Assembly: GCF_000426485.1 (NCBI RefSeq)
Contig: NZ_AUFL01000005.1
Coordinates: 62,001-126,000 of the forward strand
DNA length: 64,000 bases
Origin: Indolivaga capnocytophagoides DSM 22835
Lineage (GTDB): Bacteria; Bacteroidota; Bacteroidia; Bacteroidales; Dysgonomonadaceae
Direction of reading: 5' to 3'
Part shown: in pieces, positions 8,944 through 16,834 of the stretch
Position numbering within the stretch: position 1 is the stretch's first letter
How the letters are laid out: the number at the start of each line of letters is the position of its first letter
The notes under the pieces: generated by a model
Database searches by the model: none
Told to the model about the DNA's origin: nothing
The model's input: the letters and a program-made list of their open reading frames with translations, nothing else
Made by a program: the position numbers and the translations under genes

Positions 8944-8982
8944 GACGGAGCACTAAATACATTATATATTTAGTGCTCCGTC
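8944..8982. repeat. Perfect 16-bp inverted repeat in a divergent gap
   Basis: GACGGAGCACTAAATA (8944-8959), a 7-base loop, then the exact complement (8967-8982). It lies 27 bases from the start of the minus-strand transferase gene and 147 bases before the plus-strand gene at 9129. There is no T tract on the plus side. It could be a leader hairpin, an operator, or a terminator; the sequence alone does not decide. Confidence 0.8.
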
Positions 8983-9128
8983 AGTATGTATATCAAAGAT
9001 ACAGCAATATTTTTAATTATATCGGGCATTCATATTTTTTCTGAGATACGCACTTAATTTTTTACTTATAAAAGTATGCGGTATCGGTTTCCTGATTTAA
9101 ATTACTAGTTTTGTAAATAAAAACTCAA

Positions 9129-9833
9129 ATGAATAAAGAAGTATATTACGGAGATCTGAAAAAAACACAAGCTTTGGATAAACTTTTCTCCGTTCCGTTC
9201 GAATCAAGAGATGAATCTTGGAAAAATATATTTTTAGAGAATGTCACCGATGCTAGTTTTGCGTGTAATGACCCTCAGGTAATATCAGGTCCTGATGGAT
9301 TTCCTTACTTTGTATTAAATATACCGGAACCAAATAAAGAGTTTCAGTGTTATGTGGTTAATCGTATGATTCCCGATTTCATCCTAGACAATGGATTAGG
9401 TATAGTTATCAATCCTGCAAAAGGTCAACCCGATTGGGTATTTACATACGGAGAACTTGTTAATTTTCACTTGAGAAACGAATTTTATACAGATTCGAAT
9501 AACTGGTATGTACAAACCGAAAATAGGATAAACGAAGATACACAACTACTCGTAGGGCAACCATCTGAGTATATAATTCCCGTACAAACCCGTAACATCT
9601 TACGCCAATATCTAAAACAATATACCGAGACTGAAGCTAAAATAGTTTTGACAAACAGACCCGAAGGTGAAGAATTTCTTCAACAGTTGACATTTAATCT
9701 AACCCCGGCTGATTTTCAGAGCGAAGAGCATTTCAATGGAGTCATGCAGAATATAGGCTGGTTCTTGCCTCGCCATTATACTTATGCTTCTACTTCGGAA
9801 GAAACTTTTGCCGATCATTTTACAGCTTTGTAA
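9129..9833 (+). CDS. Conserved-looking protein of unknown function
   Basis: A 234-residue soluble protein that I do not recognise. It has no signal peptide and no membrane span. The composition is mixed alpha/beta and acidic, with 'GPDGFPYFVLNIPEP' near residue 55 and a 'VGQPSEYIIPVQTRNILRQ' block near residue 135. Codon use looks like that of its neighbours. It is divergent from the gene at 7874-8917 and is followed by a strong hairpin at 9869-9898, so it is probably a single-gene transcript. No function is proposed. Confidence 0.75.
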   Translation: MNKEVYYGDLKKTQALDKLFSVPFESRDESWKNIFLENVTDASFACNDPQVISGPDGFPYFVLNIPEPNKEFQCYVVNRMIPDFILDNGLGIVINPAKGQPDWVFTYGELVNFHLRNEFYTDSNNWYVQTENRINEDTQLLVGQPSEYIIPVQTRNILRQYLKQYTETEAKIVLTNRPEGEEFLQQLTFNLTPADFQSEEHFNGVMQNIGWFLPRHYTYASTSEETFADHFTAL

Positions 9834-9868
9834 GATATAAGAATAACTCTTTATCTATATAAAAAGTC

Positions 9869-9898
9869 ATACCCCCTTGCTTCACAGCATGGGGGTAT
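9869..9898 (+). terminator. Hairpin after the 9129 gene
   Basis: ATACCCCC pairs with GGGGGTAT (8 bp), then after one mismatch TGCT pairs with AGCA. It starts 35 bases after the stop. The T tract is short (TAAAATG), so it may be an intrinsic terminator or an mRNA 3' end. Confidence 0.6.
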
Positions 9899-9959
9899 TA
9901 AAATGATCAACTAAAAAACTATCAATAGAAATGATTCACTATAAACTGAATACGGCATT

Positions 9960-9974
9960 AAGGCCTACGACCTT
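9960..9974. repeat. Decayed copy of the dispersed palindrome
   Basis: AAGGCCTACGACCTT differs at few positions from the copy at 50431 (AAGGTCTATGACCTT). It lies in the gap before the DUF2023 gene stop. Confidence 0.45.
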
Positions 9975-10007
9975 TTCCATTTACCTTATATCAGGTGATT
10001 TTCCTTT

Positions 10008-10370
10008 TCAGGTATGTGCCACCAGATACTTTGTTTCACTTATGCTTTTCATTGCTTTTTTCCTTTTACAATAGCGTCGGCATTGCTCGCTTACGCTATA
10101 TCCTAACAAAACACCGATCATAAAATCTTCTTCCGGCGAAAGCTCATCCAGAAAACGTTCTTTACACAGATTTCTGACTACAACAAGACATTCTTCTTTT
10201 CCGAAAAATACGTTTATGTTTCCGTTTTTTATTTTCTGTATCATGTAGCTAATCTCATTCCGCTCGAGTTTGGCCACTACTTTTTCTTGCATATGGGCAG
10301 GGAGTGTACACAAAACCATGTCTCTGACTCCTTTCTTAAACTCGTAAATATGATGATTAAATACTAACAT
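10008..10370 (-). CDS. DUF2023 family protein
   Basis: A 120-residue protein I assign to DUF2023 (PF09633) from its opening 'MLVFNHHIYEFKKGVRDMVLCTLP' pattern (here quoted as two stretches: 'MLVFNHHIYEFKKG' and 'DMVLCTLP'), its length, and its position directly after flavodoxin, the usual setting of this family in Bacteroidetes. It has several cysteines, including a C-terminal 'CRRYCKRKK'. Function is unknown; constant pairing with flavodoxin suggests a role linked to it, perhaps binding or regulation, which is inference. The gap to the flavodoxin stop (60 bases) contains a dispersed palindrome, and the two genes are probably co-transcribed. Confidence 0.75.
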   Translation of the reverse strand: MLVFNHHIYEFKKGVRDMVLCTLPAHMQEKVVAKLERNEISYMIQKIKNGNINVFFGKEECLVVVRNLCKERFLDELSPEEDFMIGVLLGYSVSEQCRRYCKRKKAMKSISETKYLVAHT

Positions 10371-10413
10371 TTCAGATTACGGATAAACAGTGTTTATATT
10401 AATGATATTAACA

Positions 10414-10432
10414 TAAAGGTCTGAGACCTTTA
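10414..10432. repeat. Dispersed palindrome, copy at flavodoxin stop
   Basis: TAAAGGTCTGAGACCTTTA on the plus strand. On the minus strand its first three bases, TAA, are the flavodoxin stop codon. The centre TGA marks this copy as oriented opposite to the others. Confidence 0.85.
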
Positions 10433-10930
10433 TATTTGTTTTTTCAAATCTTCCAGCCAAAGAGCTACACGCTGATCTGTCAAGTTAGATTCATTATCTT
10501 CATCGATAAGTAATCCTACAAATTGTCCATCAACAATAGCTTCAGAACTATCATATGTATAACCTTCAACAGAAGTCTTTCCAATTAATTGGCATCCTTT
10601 ATTTTTAATTACTTCATAAATTTTACCAAGAGCATCGCCAAAAGTATCACTGTAAGAAGAAGAGTCTCCACAACCGAACAATGCGACTTTCTTTCCATTT
10701 AGGTCTGCGTCTTTTACATCATCGATAAATGTTTCCCAATCGTCTTGCAAATCGCCCATACCCATTGTTGAAGATCCTAACAACACAACATCATACGGAT
10801 TGAAATCAGCAGCTGCAGAGCTTACATCATGTACATCAGCCGAAGCTACACCTAATGCTTTTGCGATACGATCTGCTAAATCTTGAGTATTACCGGTTGT
10901 AGAACCATAGTATATGCCTATCTTTGCCAT
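10430..10930 (-). CDS. fldA: Flavodoxin
   Basis: A 166-residue long-chain flavodoxin, a cytoplasmic FMN-carrying electron donor. The FMN phosphate loop is 'GSTTGNTQDLA' at residues 9-19; the 50s loop is 'LGSSTMGMGDLQDDW' and the 90s loop 'FGCGDSSSYSDTF', which carries the flavin-stacking tyrosine. The insertion after residue ~120 is the mark of the long-chain class. It is followed by DUF2023. A 340-base gap separates it from the divergent tex gene. A near-consensus -7 box (TACTTTG) lies at 10981-10987, with no clear -33. Confidence 0.95.
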   Translation of the reverse strand: MAKIGIYYGSTTGNTQDLADRIAKALGVASADVHDVSSAAADFNPYDVVLLGSSTMGMGDLQDDWETFIDDVKDADLNGKKVALFGCGDSSSYSDTFGDALGKIYEVIKNKGCQLIGKTSVEGYTYDSSEAIVDGQFVGLLIDEDNESNLTDQRVALWLEDLKKQI

Positions 10931-11270
10931 GCTTTTAATTAATTGAAAGTTTAATTATTTATTTTGTTATTTTTATACTGCAAAGTAAAGGGAGTTTTAC
11001 AGTTTCTACAATACCAATAAATAATGATATTATTCGCACTTTCTAATTACTTATAAGGATAAGCGCACCCTTTTATCGGGCAAAACAATTCATTTTAAAC
11101 ACATTAAACAGATAAGATAGTATAGTAACATATAATTATTTTTTTGTATGCCTATAAAATAATTTTGAATAGCTTTGTCCGAGAACTGCTCTAGATAAGC
11201 ATTACACAATATATTATCAAATTATTTTTATCATCTTAGTTTTACTGATAATTTAAATTATAGCATATAT
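10931..11270. other. Divergent non-coding region fldA / tex
   Basis: 340 very AT-rich bases. On the plus strand, toward tex, two -7-like boxes occur, TAATTTTG (11160-11167) and TAGCTTTG (11170-11177), with a TTTG at 11143-11146 that is 23 bases before the second. On the minus strand TACTTTG at 10981-10987 may serve flavodoxin. No open frame or repeat copy was seen. Confidence 0.4.
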
Positions 11271-13394
11271 ATGACCATAAACAAACTGATATCCTCGGCT
11301 CTGAATATCCGCGAAAGCCAAATCGAAAAAACAATAGCATTGCTAAACGATGGGGCAACCATTCCGTTTATCAGCCGTTATCGGAAAGAAGCAACAGGCG
11401 GACTCGATGAAGTACAGATAGCTGCCATAAAAGAACAATACGATAAACTGATAGAATTGACCAAAAGAAAAGAGACAATTCTGAAAACGATAGAAGAACA
11501 AGAAAAACTGACTCCCGAGCTCAAACTGCGTATAGAATCGTGCTGGAATGCAACCGAGTTAGAAGACATATATCTGCCCTACAAACCCAAACGACAAACC
11601 AGAGCCGAAATAGCCCGTAAAAAGGGATTGGAAGGACTGGCACAAGCCATAATGCTCCAACAGCGGTTCGATGTAGAAGGCAAAGCACTGGCTTTCGTTA
11701 AAGGCGATGTAGCCGATACCAAAGAGGCCATAAACGGAGCATGCGACATCATTGCCGAATGGGTGAGCGAAGACGAATCGGCAAGAAATTCAATCCGAAA
11801 TCTGTTTCAACGCGAAGCCTTTATCACCTCTAAAGTAGTAAAAGGAAAAGACGAAGAAGGCGATAAATACCGTGACTATTTCGATCTCGAAGAACGGCTC
11901 AGCCGATGCTCGTCGCATCGATTACTCGCCATGAGACGGGGTGAAGCCGAAGGTTTCCTCAAGATAACCATCTCGCCTGAAGAAGAAGATGCATTGGAAC
12001 GCCTCAACCGCAAGTTCGTAAAAGGAGCAACCGAGGCATCGGAATATGTCGAAACCGCTGTTAAAGATGCCTACAAACGCTTATTGAAGCCTTCGATAGA
12101 AACCGAATTTGCTGCTTCTGCCAAAGAAGTAGCAGACGAAGAAGCAATACGTGTATTTATCGAAAACTTGCGTCAGTTGCTGTTAGCCGCCCCACTCGGA
12201 CAAAAACGGGTACTGGGTATCGATCCTGGTTATCGTACAGGCTGTAAGATCGTTTGCTTAGATGCTCAGGGCAATCTGCTGCACAACGAAGCCATCTATC
12301 CGCACCCCCCTCAAAATGAAACTCAAAAGGCAGGTAACAAGATAGTTCAGCTTGTTTCTACTTACAAAATAGATGCTATTGCCATCGGTAACGGTACGGC
12401 AAGCCGCGAAACGGAACGTTTTATCACCAACCTGCGTTACGAAAAAGAGGTACAGGTATTTGTGGTCAGCGAAAACGGTGCGTCTATCTACTCGGCATCT
12501 AAAATTGCCCGGGAAGAATTTCCCGAATACGATGTTACCGTACGTGGTGCTGTATCGATCGGCAGACGTTTGATGGATCCGTTGGCTGAATTGGTCAAGA
12601 TAGACCCAAAATCGATCGGAGTAGGTCAGTATCAGCACGATGTAGATCAAACGAAACTCAAAAAATCGCTCGATCTTACTGTCGAAAGTTGCGTAAACCT
12701 CGTTGGGGTGAATGTAAATACTGCCAGCAAGCACCTGTTGACATACATATCGGGACTGGGTCCTACCCTCGCCCAGAATATTGTAGATTACAGAGCCGAA
12801 CACGGTGCATTCAAAACCCGAAAACAACTGCTTAAAGTTCCCCGGATGGGCGAAAAAGCATTCGAACAATGCGCAGGTTTCCTTCGTATTGCCGAAGCCG
12901 AAAATCCGTTGGATAACTCGTCGGTACACCCCGAAAGTTATCACATTGTAGAAACTATGGCTAAGGATTTGGGCTGTAACGTAAAGGAGCTGATAGATAA
13001 TAAAGACCTGAAAAAGTCGCTCGATCTGAATAAGTATGTGTCGGACAAAGTAGGATTACCTACCCTCAACGATATTATTCAGGAGTTAGACAAACCGGGA
13101 CGTGATCCCCGTAAAAAGATACAGGCATTCGAATTTGACCCGACTATCAAAACCATCGAAGACCTGCGTGAAGGAATGTTACTGCCGGGCATCGTTACCA
13201 ACGTTACCAACTTCGGATGTTTTGTGGATGTAGGTATCAAAGAAAACGGATTGGTACATATATCCGAACTTGCCGACAGGTTTGTATCCGATCCTACCGA
13301 GATAGTATCGCTACACCAATATGTACAGGTAAAAGTAATATCGGTAGATGCTGCCCGTAAACGTGTAGCTCTGTCGATGAAAGACCTCGGATAA
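11271..13394 (+). CDS. tex: Tex family RNA-binding protein
   Basis: A 707-residue Tex homologue, a conserved nucleic-acid binding protein tied to transcription. Domains in order: helical Tex N-terminal domain (~1-190), central helices, a YqgF/RuvC-like nuclease fold starting at 'VLGIDPGYRTGCKIV' (~residue 320), tandem helix-hairpin-helix motifs ('HLLTYISGLGPTLAQNIV', ~490-560), and a C-terminal S1 domain ('GIVTNVTNFGCFVDVGI', ~635-705). Length is slightly below the E. coli-type proteins. It is a single plus-strand gene among minus-strand neighbours; its stop codon TAA is the first three bases of a dispersed palindrome, and a two-way terminator follows at 13469. Confidence 0.95.
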   Translation: MTINKLISSALNIRESQIEKTIALLNDGATIPFISRYRKEATGGLDEVQIAAIKEQYDKLIELTKRKETILKTIEEQEKLTPELKLRIESCWNATELEDIYLPYKPKRQTRAEIARKKGLEGLAQAIMLQQRFDVEGKALAFVKGDVADTKEAINGACDIIAEWVSEDESARNSIRNLFQREAFITSKVVKGKDEEGDKYRDYFDLEERLSRCSSHRLLAMRRGEAEGFLKITISPEEEDALERLNRKFVKGATEASEYVETAVKDAYKRLLKPSIETEFAASAKEVADEEAIRVFIENLRQLLLAAPLGQKRVLGIDPGYRTGCKIVCLDAQGNLLHNEAIYPHPPQNETQKAGNKIVQLVSTYKIDAIAIGNGTASRETERFITNLRYEKEVQVFVVSENGASIYSASKIAREEFPEYDVTVRGAVSIGRRLMDPLAELVKIDPKSIGVGQYQHDVDQTKLKKSLDLTVESCVNLVGVNVNTASKHLLTYISGLGPTLAQNIVDYRAEHGAFKTRKQLLKVPRMGEKAFEQCAGFLRIAEAENPLDNSSVHPESYHIVETMAKDLGCNVKELIDNKDLKKSLDLNKYVSDKVGLPTLNDIIQELDKPGRDPRKKIQAFEFDPTIKTIEDLREGMLLPGIVTNVTNFGCFVDVGIKENGLVHISELADRFVSDPTEIVSLHQYVQVKVISVDAARKRVALSMKDLG

Positions 13395-13408
13395 AGGTCG
13401 CAGACCTA
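13392..13408. repeat. Dispersed palindrome, copy at tex stop
   Basis: TAAAGGTCGCAGACCTA; the TAA is the tex stop codon. The right flank TTTAATTAATTAG is T/A-rich as in the other copies. Confidence 0.85.
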
Positions 13409-13423
13409 TTTAATTAATTAGCT

Positions 13424-13453
13424 TGTAGGGGCGTATAACTATTCACCCCTACA
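13424..13453. repeat. GTAGGGGCG-type palindrome
   Basis: TGTAGGGG and CCCCTACA form 8-bp arms around 14 bases. I recall similar GTAGGGGCG...CGCCCCTAC palindromes as scattered repeats in several bacterial genomes. A decayed relative is inside the element at 55951-56187. Confidence 0.6.
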
Positions 13454-13468
13454 ACAATCAAACAACAG

Positions 13469-13501
13469 CAAAGGCTGCTCAAATAAATTGGGCAGCCTTT
13501 G
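13469..13501. terminator. Two-way terminator between tex and ino1
   Basis: CAAAGGCTGC and GCAGCCTTTG form a 10-bp stem around 13 bases, placed between two convergent genes and usable on both strands, with TTATTTAT on the plus side. Confidence 0.75.
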
Positions 13502-13523
13502 TTATTTATATGATGAAAATATC

Positions 13524-14822
13524 TTACTCGATAAAATCAACAGTTTCTTCGCCGATCATCTTACGTAGAGTATTTTTCAACTTCACGTATTGGATGAACA
13601 AGTCGTGTTCAGCAATTTTACTTGGCTCGTGCATTGGGCTCTTGAAGTAGAATGACAACCAGTCTTGGATACCACTCATACCTGCACGTTGTGCAAGATC
13701 GGTAAACAATACAAGGTCAAGACACAAAGGAGCTGCAAGGATAGAGTCACGGCAAAGGAAATCCACTTTCAATTGCATTGGGTAACCTAACCATCCGAAC
13801 AAGTCGATATTATCCCATCCTTCTTTATTGTCTTTACGAGGTGGGTAATAGTTGATACGTACTTTGTGATAAACGTTTCCGTAAAGTTCAGGATAAAGGT
13901 CTGGTTGAAGAATGTTATCGATAACCGACAATTTAGATTCTTCTTTAGTTTTGAATGAACCCGGATCGTCAAGAACTTCTCCGTCGCGGTTACCAAGAAT
14001 GTTTGTAGAGAACCATCCGCTAAGACCTAGCATACGAGTTTTCAACATAGGAGACAATACAGTCTTCAACATTGTTTGCCCTGTTTTGAAGTCTTTACCG
14101 CAGATAGGCACTTGTTTTGCAGCTGCAAGTTCCCACATAGCAGGAATATCTACTGTAAGGTTAGGAGCACCATTGATGTAAGCTACACCTTCTGATACTG
14201 CTGCATAAGCATACAAGTTAGAAGGAGCGATATCAGCATGGCTTTCTTTCATTGCTTTTTCTAAAGTAGCCAATGATTTGTGGATTTCGCCGAGTGGAGT
14301 AAATACTTCAGTACTACCGCACCAAATCATCACTATACGATCGCAATTGTTTGCTTTTTTAAATTCGCGGATATCTTCTCTTACCTGCTCCATCAAGTCC
14401 CATTTAGTAGGAGCTTGTTTTACCCATGTTCCGTGAAGTCTCTTCACAAAATTCTGATCGAAAACAGCTTTCATAGGTTTGATCGCAGCCAACTCGTCTT
14501 TTACTTTGTTCAAGTCTTCGTCGGTCAATACTTCTGCATGTTTTGCAGCTTTGTAAGCATCATCTTCGAAAAGATCCCATCCACCGAATACGATGTCGTT
14601 CAGTTCTGCCAAAGGCACTGCATCTTTAATTTTTGGGAAACGGTTTTCTTCTCTTTTACCCAAACGCATTGTAGCTAATTGAGTGATTGAACCTACAGGT
14701 GTACCTAAGCCCTTACGAGCGATTAATGTACCTGCAATAAATGTAGTAGCTACTGCGCCACCAACTCCAACAACCAGAACACCAAGTTTTCCATTGGCTG
14801 GTTTCAATTGTACTTTTTCCAT
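13524..14822 (-). CDS. ino1: Inositol-3-phosphate synthase
   Basis: A 432-residue myo-inositol-1(3)-phosphate synthase, which converts glucose-6-phosphate to inositol phosphate with bound NAD. The NAD loop 'GVLVVGVGGAVATTF' lies at residues 13-27, and the family blocks 'IWCGSTEVF', 'CGKDFKTGQTMLKTVLSP' and 'LCLDLVLFTDLA' follow; lysine K in 'GKDFKTGQT' is one of the catalytic set. It is shorter than the eukaryotic enzyme and closer to prokaryotic forms. It leads a set of five minus-strand lipid or inositol genes that extends to 18444, though a 269-base gap separates it from the HAD gene upstream. Inositol lipids are known in Bacteroidetes, and a gene cluster starting from this enzyme is described for Bacteroides thetaiotaomicron. 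Confidence 0.95.
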   Translation of the reverse strand: MEKVQLKPANGKLGVLVVGVGGAVATTFIAGTLIARKGLGTPVGSITQLATMRLGKREENRFPKIKDAVPLAELNDIVFGGWDLFEDDAYKAAKHAEVLTDEDLNKVKDELAAIKPMKAVFDQNFVKRLHGTWVKQAPTKWDLMEQVREDIREFKKANNCDRIVMIWCGSTEVFTPLGEIHKSLATLEKAMKESHADIAPSNLYAYAAVSEGVAYINGAPNLTVDIPAMWELAAAKQVPICGKDFKTGQTMLKTVLSPMLKTRMLGLSGWFSTNILGNRDGEVLDDPGSFKTKEESKLSVIDNILQPDLYPELYGNVYHKVRINYYPPRKDNKEGWDNIDLFGWLGYPMQLKVDFLCRDSILAAPLCLDLVLFTDLAQRAGMSGIQDWLSFYFKSPMHEPSKIAEHDLFIQYVKLKNTLRKMIGEETVDFIE

Positions 14823-15091
14823 TTTTTATTCGTTTAAAATACACCGCAACCCGCGGCAATCCTTTAAATTGGTATACCGAAATATTCGGAATACATATAA
14901 TAAGATAGTTTTAGCACAATATCTCACTCCATTTTATTCTCCCAACCCGGGCTTTTCGGTCTGTTATACTAGTTTCCAGACTTCCATTGTTAGAGATAAG
15001 AATTATACTACTCCTATAATATTCAAAAAGAACGTAAGTACGTAGGCAGCCCTCCGACCAGCCTTATTACTTATTTGATTTTTCCTGTATA

Positions 15092-15817
15092 TTATGATAA
15101 CTGAAAGACTTCTTTCAATTGCATAAAATCTGTTATAATTACATCTGCTGTGGCTCCTTCTTCGTCATCGCCCCACCCTTTGCCCTTCAGCCATACTGTT
15201 TGGCATCCGTTTTTGGTGGCAGGCACAATATCTTTCGAATGCGAGTCTCCCAGTACTACAATATTTTCGGCGGGTAAGCCTAAAGCTTCTACACCCAACC
15301 CGAATATGGCAGGATCAGGTTTGCGTACTCCTACAACGGCAGATTCTATAATTTTGTCAAAGAATTTGAGCAGACCGAAATCTTCGATCACTGCCTGAAC
15401 ATTTCCATAAAAATTAGAAACCAATACCATCGGATAGCGTTTACGCAATTCTTCCAGAATGGGTTTCTCCTTTTCTATAATGTTCTTGGCAAAGTTATAA
15501 CATTGATCCGAAATTGCAAGAGAATAAGATTCGGTTTTATCAACATCAGTCAATATTTTATTTTCAACCAGATACTGAAGTTGTAATGTGGCTTTTATTT
15601 TCAACAGATCGTTGAAGTTATGCTCGGGTTTTACTACCGGATTCACTGCCAGATAACGCTCTGTATACACATAAGCTTCGCGGAACTGCTCTTTCGACAC
15701 GGGTACTGCCGCTGCAACATAAGCATCCCACAATACTTCTGCCCAATGCATTCCGTTGCTGTCTATGGTTCCGCCATAGTCGAATATTACACCTTTTATT
15801 TTATTCAGATCAAACAT
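15092..15817 (-). CDS. HAD superfamily protein with atypical DxG motif
   Basis: A 241-residue HAD-fold protein. Motif I is 'FDYGGTID' with nucleophile D13, but the second aspartate of the usual DxDxT is replaced by glycine (G15). Motif II is 'LVSNFYGN', motif III the lysine in 'VRKPDPAIFG', and motif IV 'VLGDSHSKDI'. The alpha-helical cap of subfamily I lies between motifs I and II. Placement in the inositol cluster suggests a phosphatase on an inositol or lipid phosphate, but the missing acid/base residue makes ordinary phosphatase activity uncertain. The 40-base gap to the upstream gene is filled by a dispersed palindrome. Confidence 0.85.
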   Translation of the reverse strand: MFDLNKIKGVIFDYGGTIDSNGMHWAEVLWDAYVAAAVPVSKEQFREAYVYTERYLAVNPVVKPEHNFNDLLKIKATLQLQYLVENKILTDVDKTESYSLAISDQCYNFAKNIIEKEKPILEELRKRYPMVLVSNFYGNVQAVIEDFGLLKFFDKIIESAVVGVRKPDPAIFGLGVEALGLPAENIVVLGDSHSKDIVPATKNGCQTVWLKGKGWGDDEEGATADVIITDFMQLKEVFQLS

Positions 15818-15836
15818 TATTGCAATTTTAAACTTT

Positions 15837-15851
15837 AAGGTCTCAGACCTA
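15837..15851. repeat. Dispersed palindrome, copy 4
   Basis: AAGGTCTCAGACCTA, in the 40-base gap between the HAD gene and the CDP-alcohol phosphotransferase gene, followed by TTTATTTCAATAC. Confidence 0.85.
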
Positions 15852-15857
15852 TTTATT

Positions 15858-16775
15858 TCAATACTTACCGTTCTTGATATCGGCAGTAAATTCTCTGCAT
15901 ATCTTTTCGTGGCTCATTATCATATGAATAAGAATGATATTCAATATAGTAAGCTCGAAAACGAAATATATCCAAGGTTGTTTTATCAGCACCGAGATAA
16001 ACAGGGCTATTGCTCGTGTATTGAACGACAAGATATTAGTCCACTTCATAAGAGGCAGGCTCTTTGCTCTGAAGTCTTTTCTAAATTGTTCGGGAGCTGT
16101 TTCGCCATGCACCTCTTTCAGAGTTTTAAACATTTTCTGAAATGCTGGTGTCCAACTTTCCTGACCTTTAGTGTAAGCCCGGTAAAGAAACAAGTATGTT
16201 TTTTCGAACCAATTGTCTTTCACGCTTATACTATTGTACTTTTCGGTAAGCTCCACCGAATTATCTAACTCGCTACCACCCTTACCTTTAAGAAACAGCA
16301 AGTGAATATTTCGGTAATAATCTGCCATAGCAGCCTGCTTGGAATGAAAATATCCGGCAATGATTGCCAACAGCCAGATATATCCGCCGAAAACAGGTTC
16401 GAGTCTCAAACAGATACCGATGTAGATAGCTCCAAACCACAGATCGCCTGCAAATCCGTCTAAGGCACGCCCCAGCGGAGAGAAGTTCTTGGTCATACGA
16501 GCTAATTGTCCGTCGGCACTGTCAAATGAATTTGCCCAGACCAATAAGAAAATACCCAGAACGGTAATCCATAACTGATCGAAATAGAAACAAATACCAG
16601 CTCCTATTCCTATAAATATGCTGGCAATGGTTATCGCATTAGGTGTTACGCCTAACTTCTGAAACAGTAATGCCCAACGATAACCGATAGGACGGTAAAA
16701 ATATATATCGATAAACTCTTCCGTATCGGTCGACTTGAGTGTCGATTCTAACGATGGTTTATTATTCTCTGACAT
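15858..16775 (-). CDS. CDP-alcohol phosphatidyltransferase family protein
   Basis: A 305-residue polytopic membrane enzyme of the CDP-alcohol phosphotransferase family (PF01066). The signature runs from D85: D85-x2-D88-G89-x2-A92-R93-x8-G102-x3-D106, but the last aspartate is at D111, one residue later than the usual x3 spacing. About five or six hydrophobic spans are visible (for example ~45-65 and ~70-82, 113-135, 250-290). Within this cluster it should join an inositol phosphate or CDP-inositol to a lipid, making phosphatidylinositol (phosphate) or a phosphoinositol ceramide; which donor and acceptor is not readable. It has a long soluble middle segment (~150-235) not typical of the smallest members. 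Confidence 0.85.
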   Translation of the reverse strand: MSENNKPSLESTLKSTDTEEFIDIYFYRPIGYRWALLFQKLGVTPNAITIASIFIGIGAGICFYFDQLWITVLGIFLLVWANSFDSADGQLARMTKNFSPLGRALDGFAGDLWFGAIYIGICLRLEPVFGGYIWLLAIIAGYFHSKQAAMADYYRNIHLLFLKGKGGSELDNSVELTEKYNSISVKDNWFEKTYLFLYRAYTKGQESWTPAFQKMFKTLKEVHGETAPEQFRKDFRAKSLPLMKWTNILSFNTRAIALFISVLIKQPWIYFVFELTILNIILIHMIMSHEKICREFTADIKNGKY

Positions 16776-16834
16776 TGGTTTTTAAGCAATTAAATGAATA
16801 AATGATTGTTTGAAATCAGATAAAATTCAAGACC

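Noticed and set aside
8918-8962. Longer start of the second CDP-glycerol transferase (ATG 8962)
   Set aside because: That start lies in the loop of the perfect hairpin and adds residues the paralogue does not have.
12258-12944. 228-residue open frame on the minus strand inside tex
   Set aside because: It lies fully within a well-recognised gene, matches no family I know, and is rich in phenylalanine, tyrosine and cysteine as shadow frames are.
14823-15091. A structured leader or riboswitch upstream of the inositol phosphate synthase gene
   Set aside because: The 269 bases contain short pairings (CCGC-AACCC-GCGG; CCCGGG), but no conserved riboswitch core was recognised. It stays unassigned.
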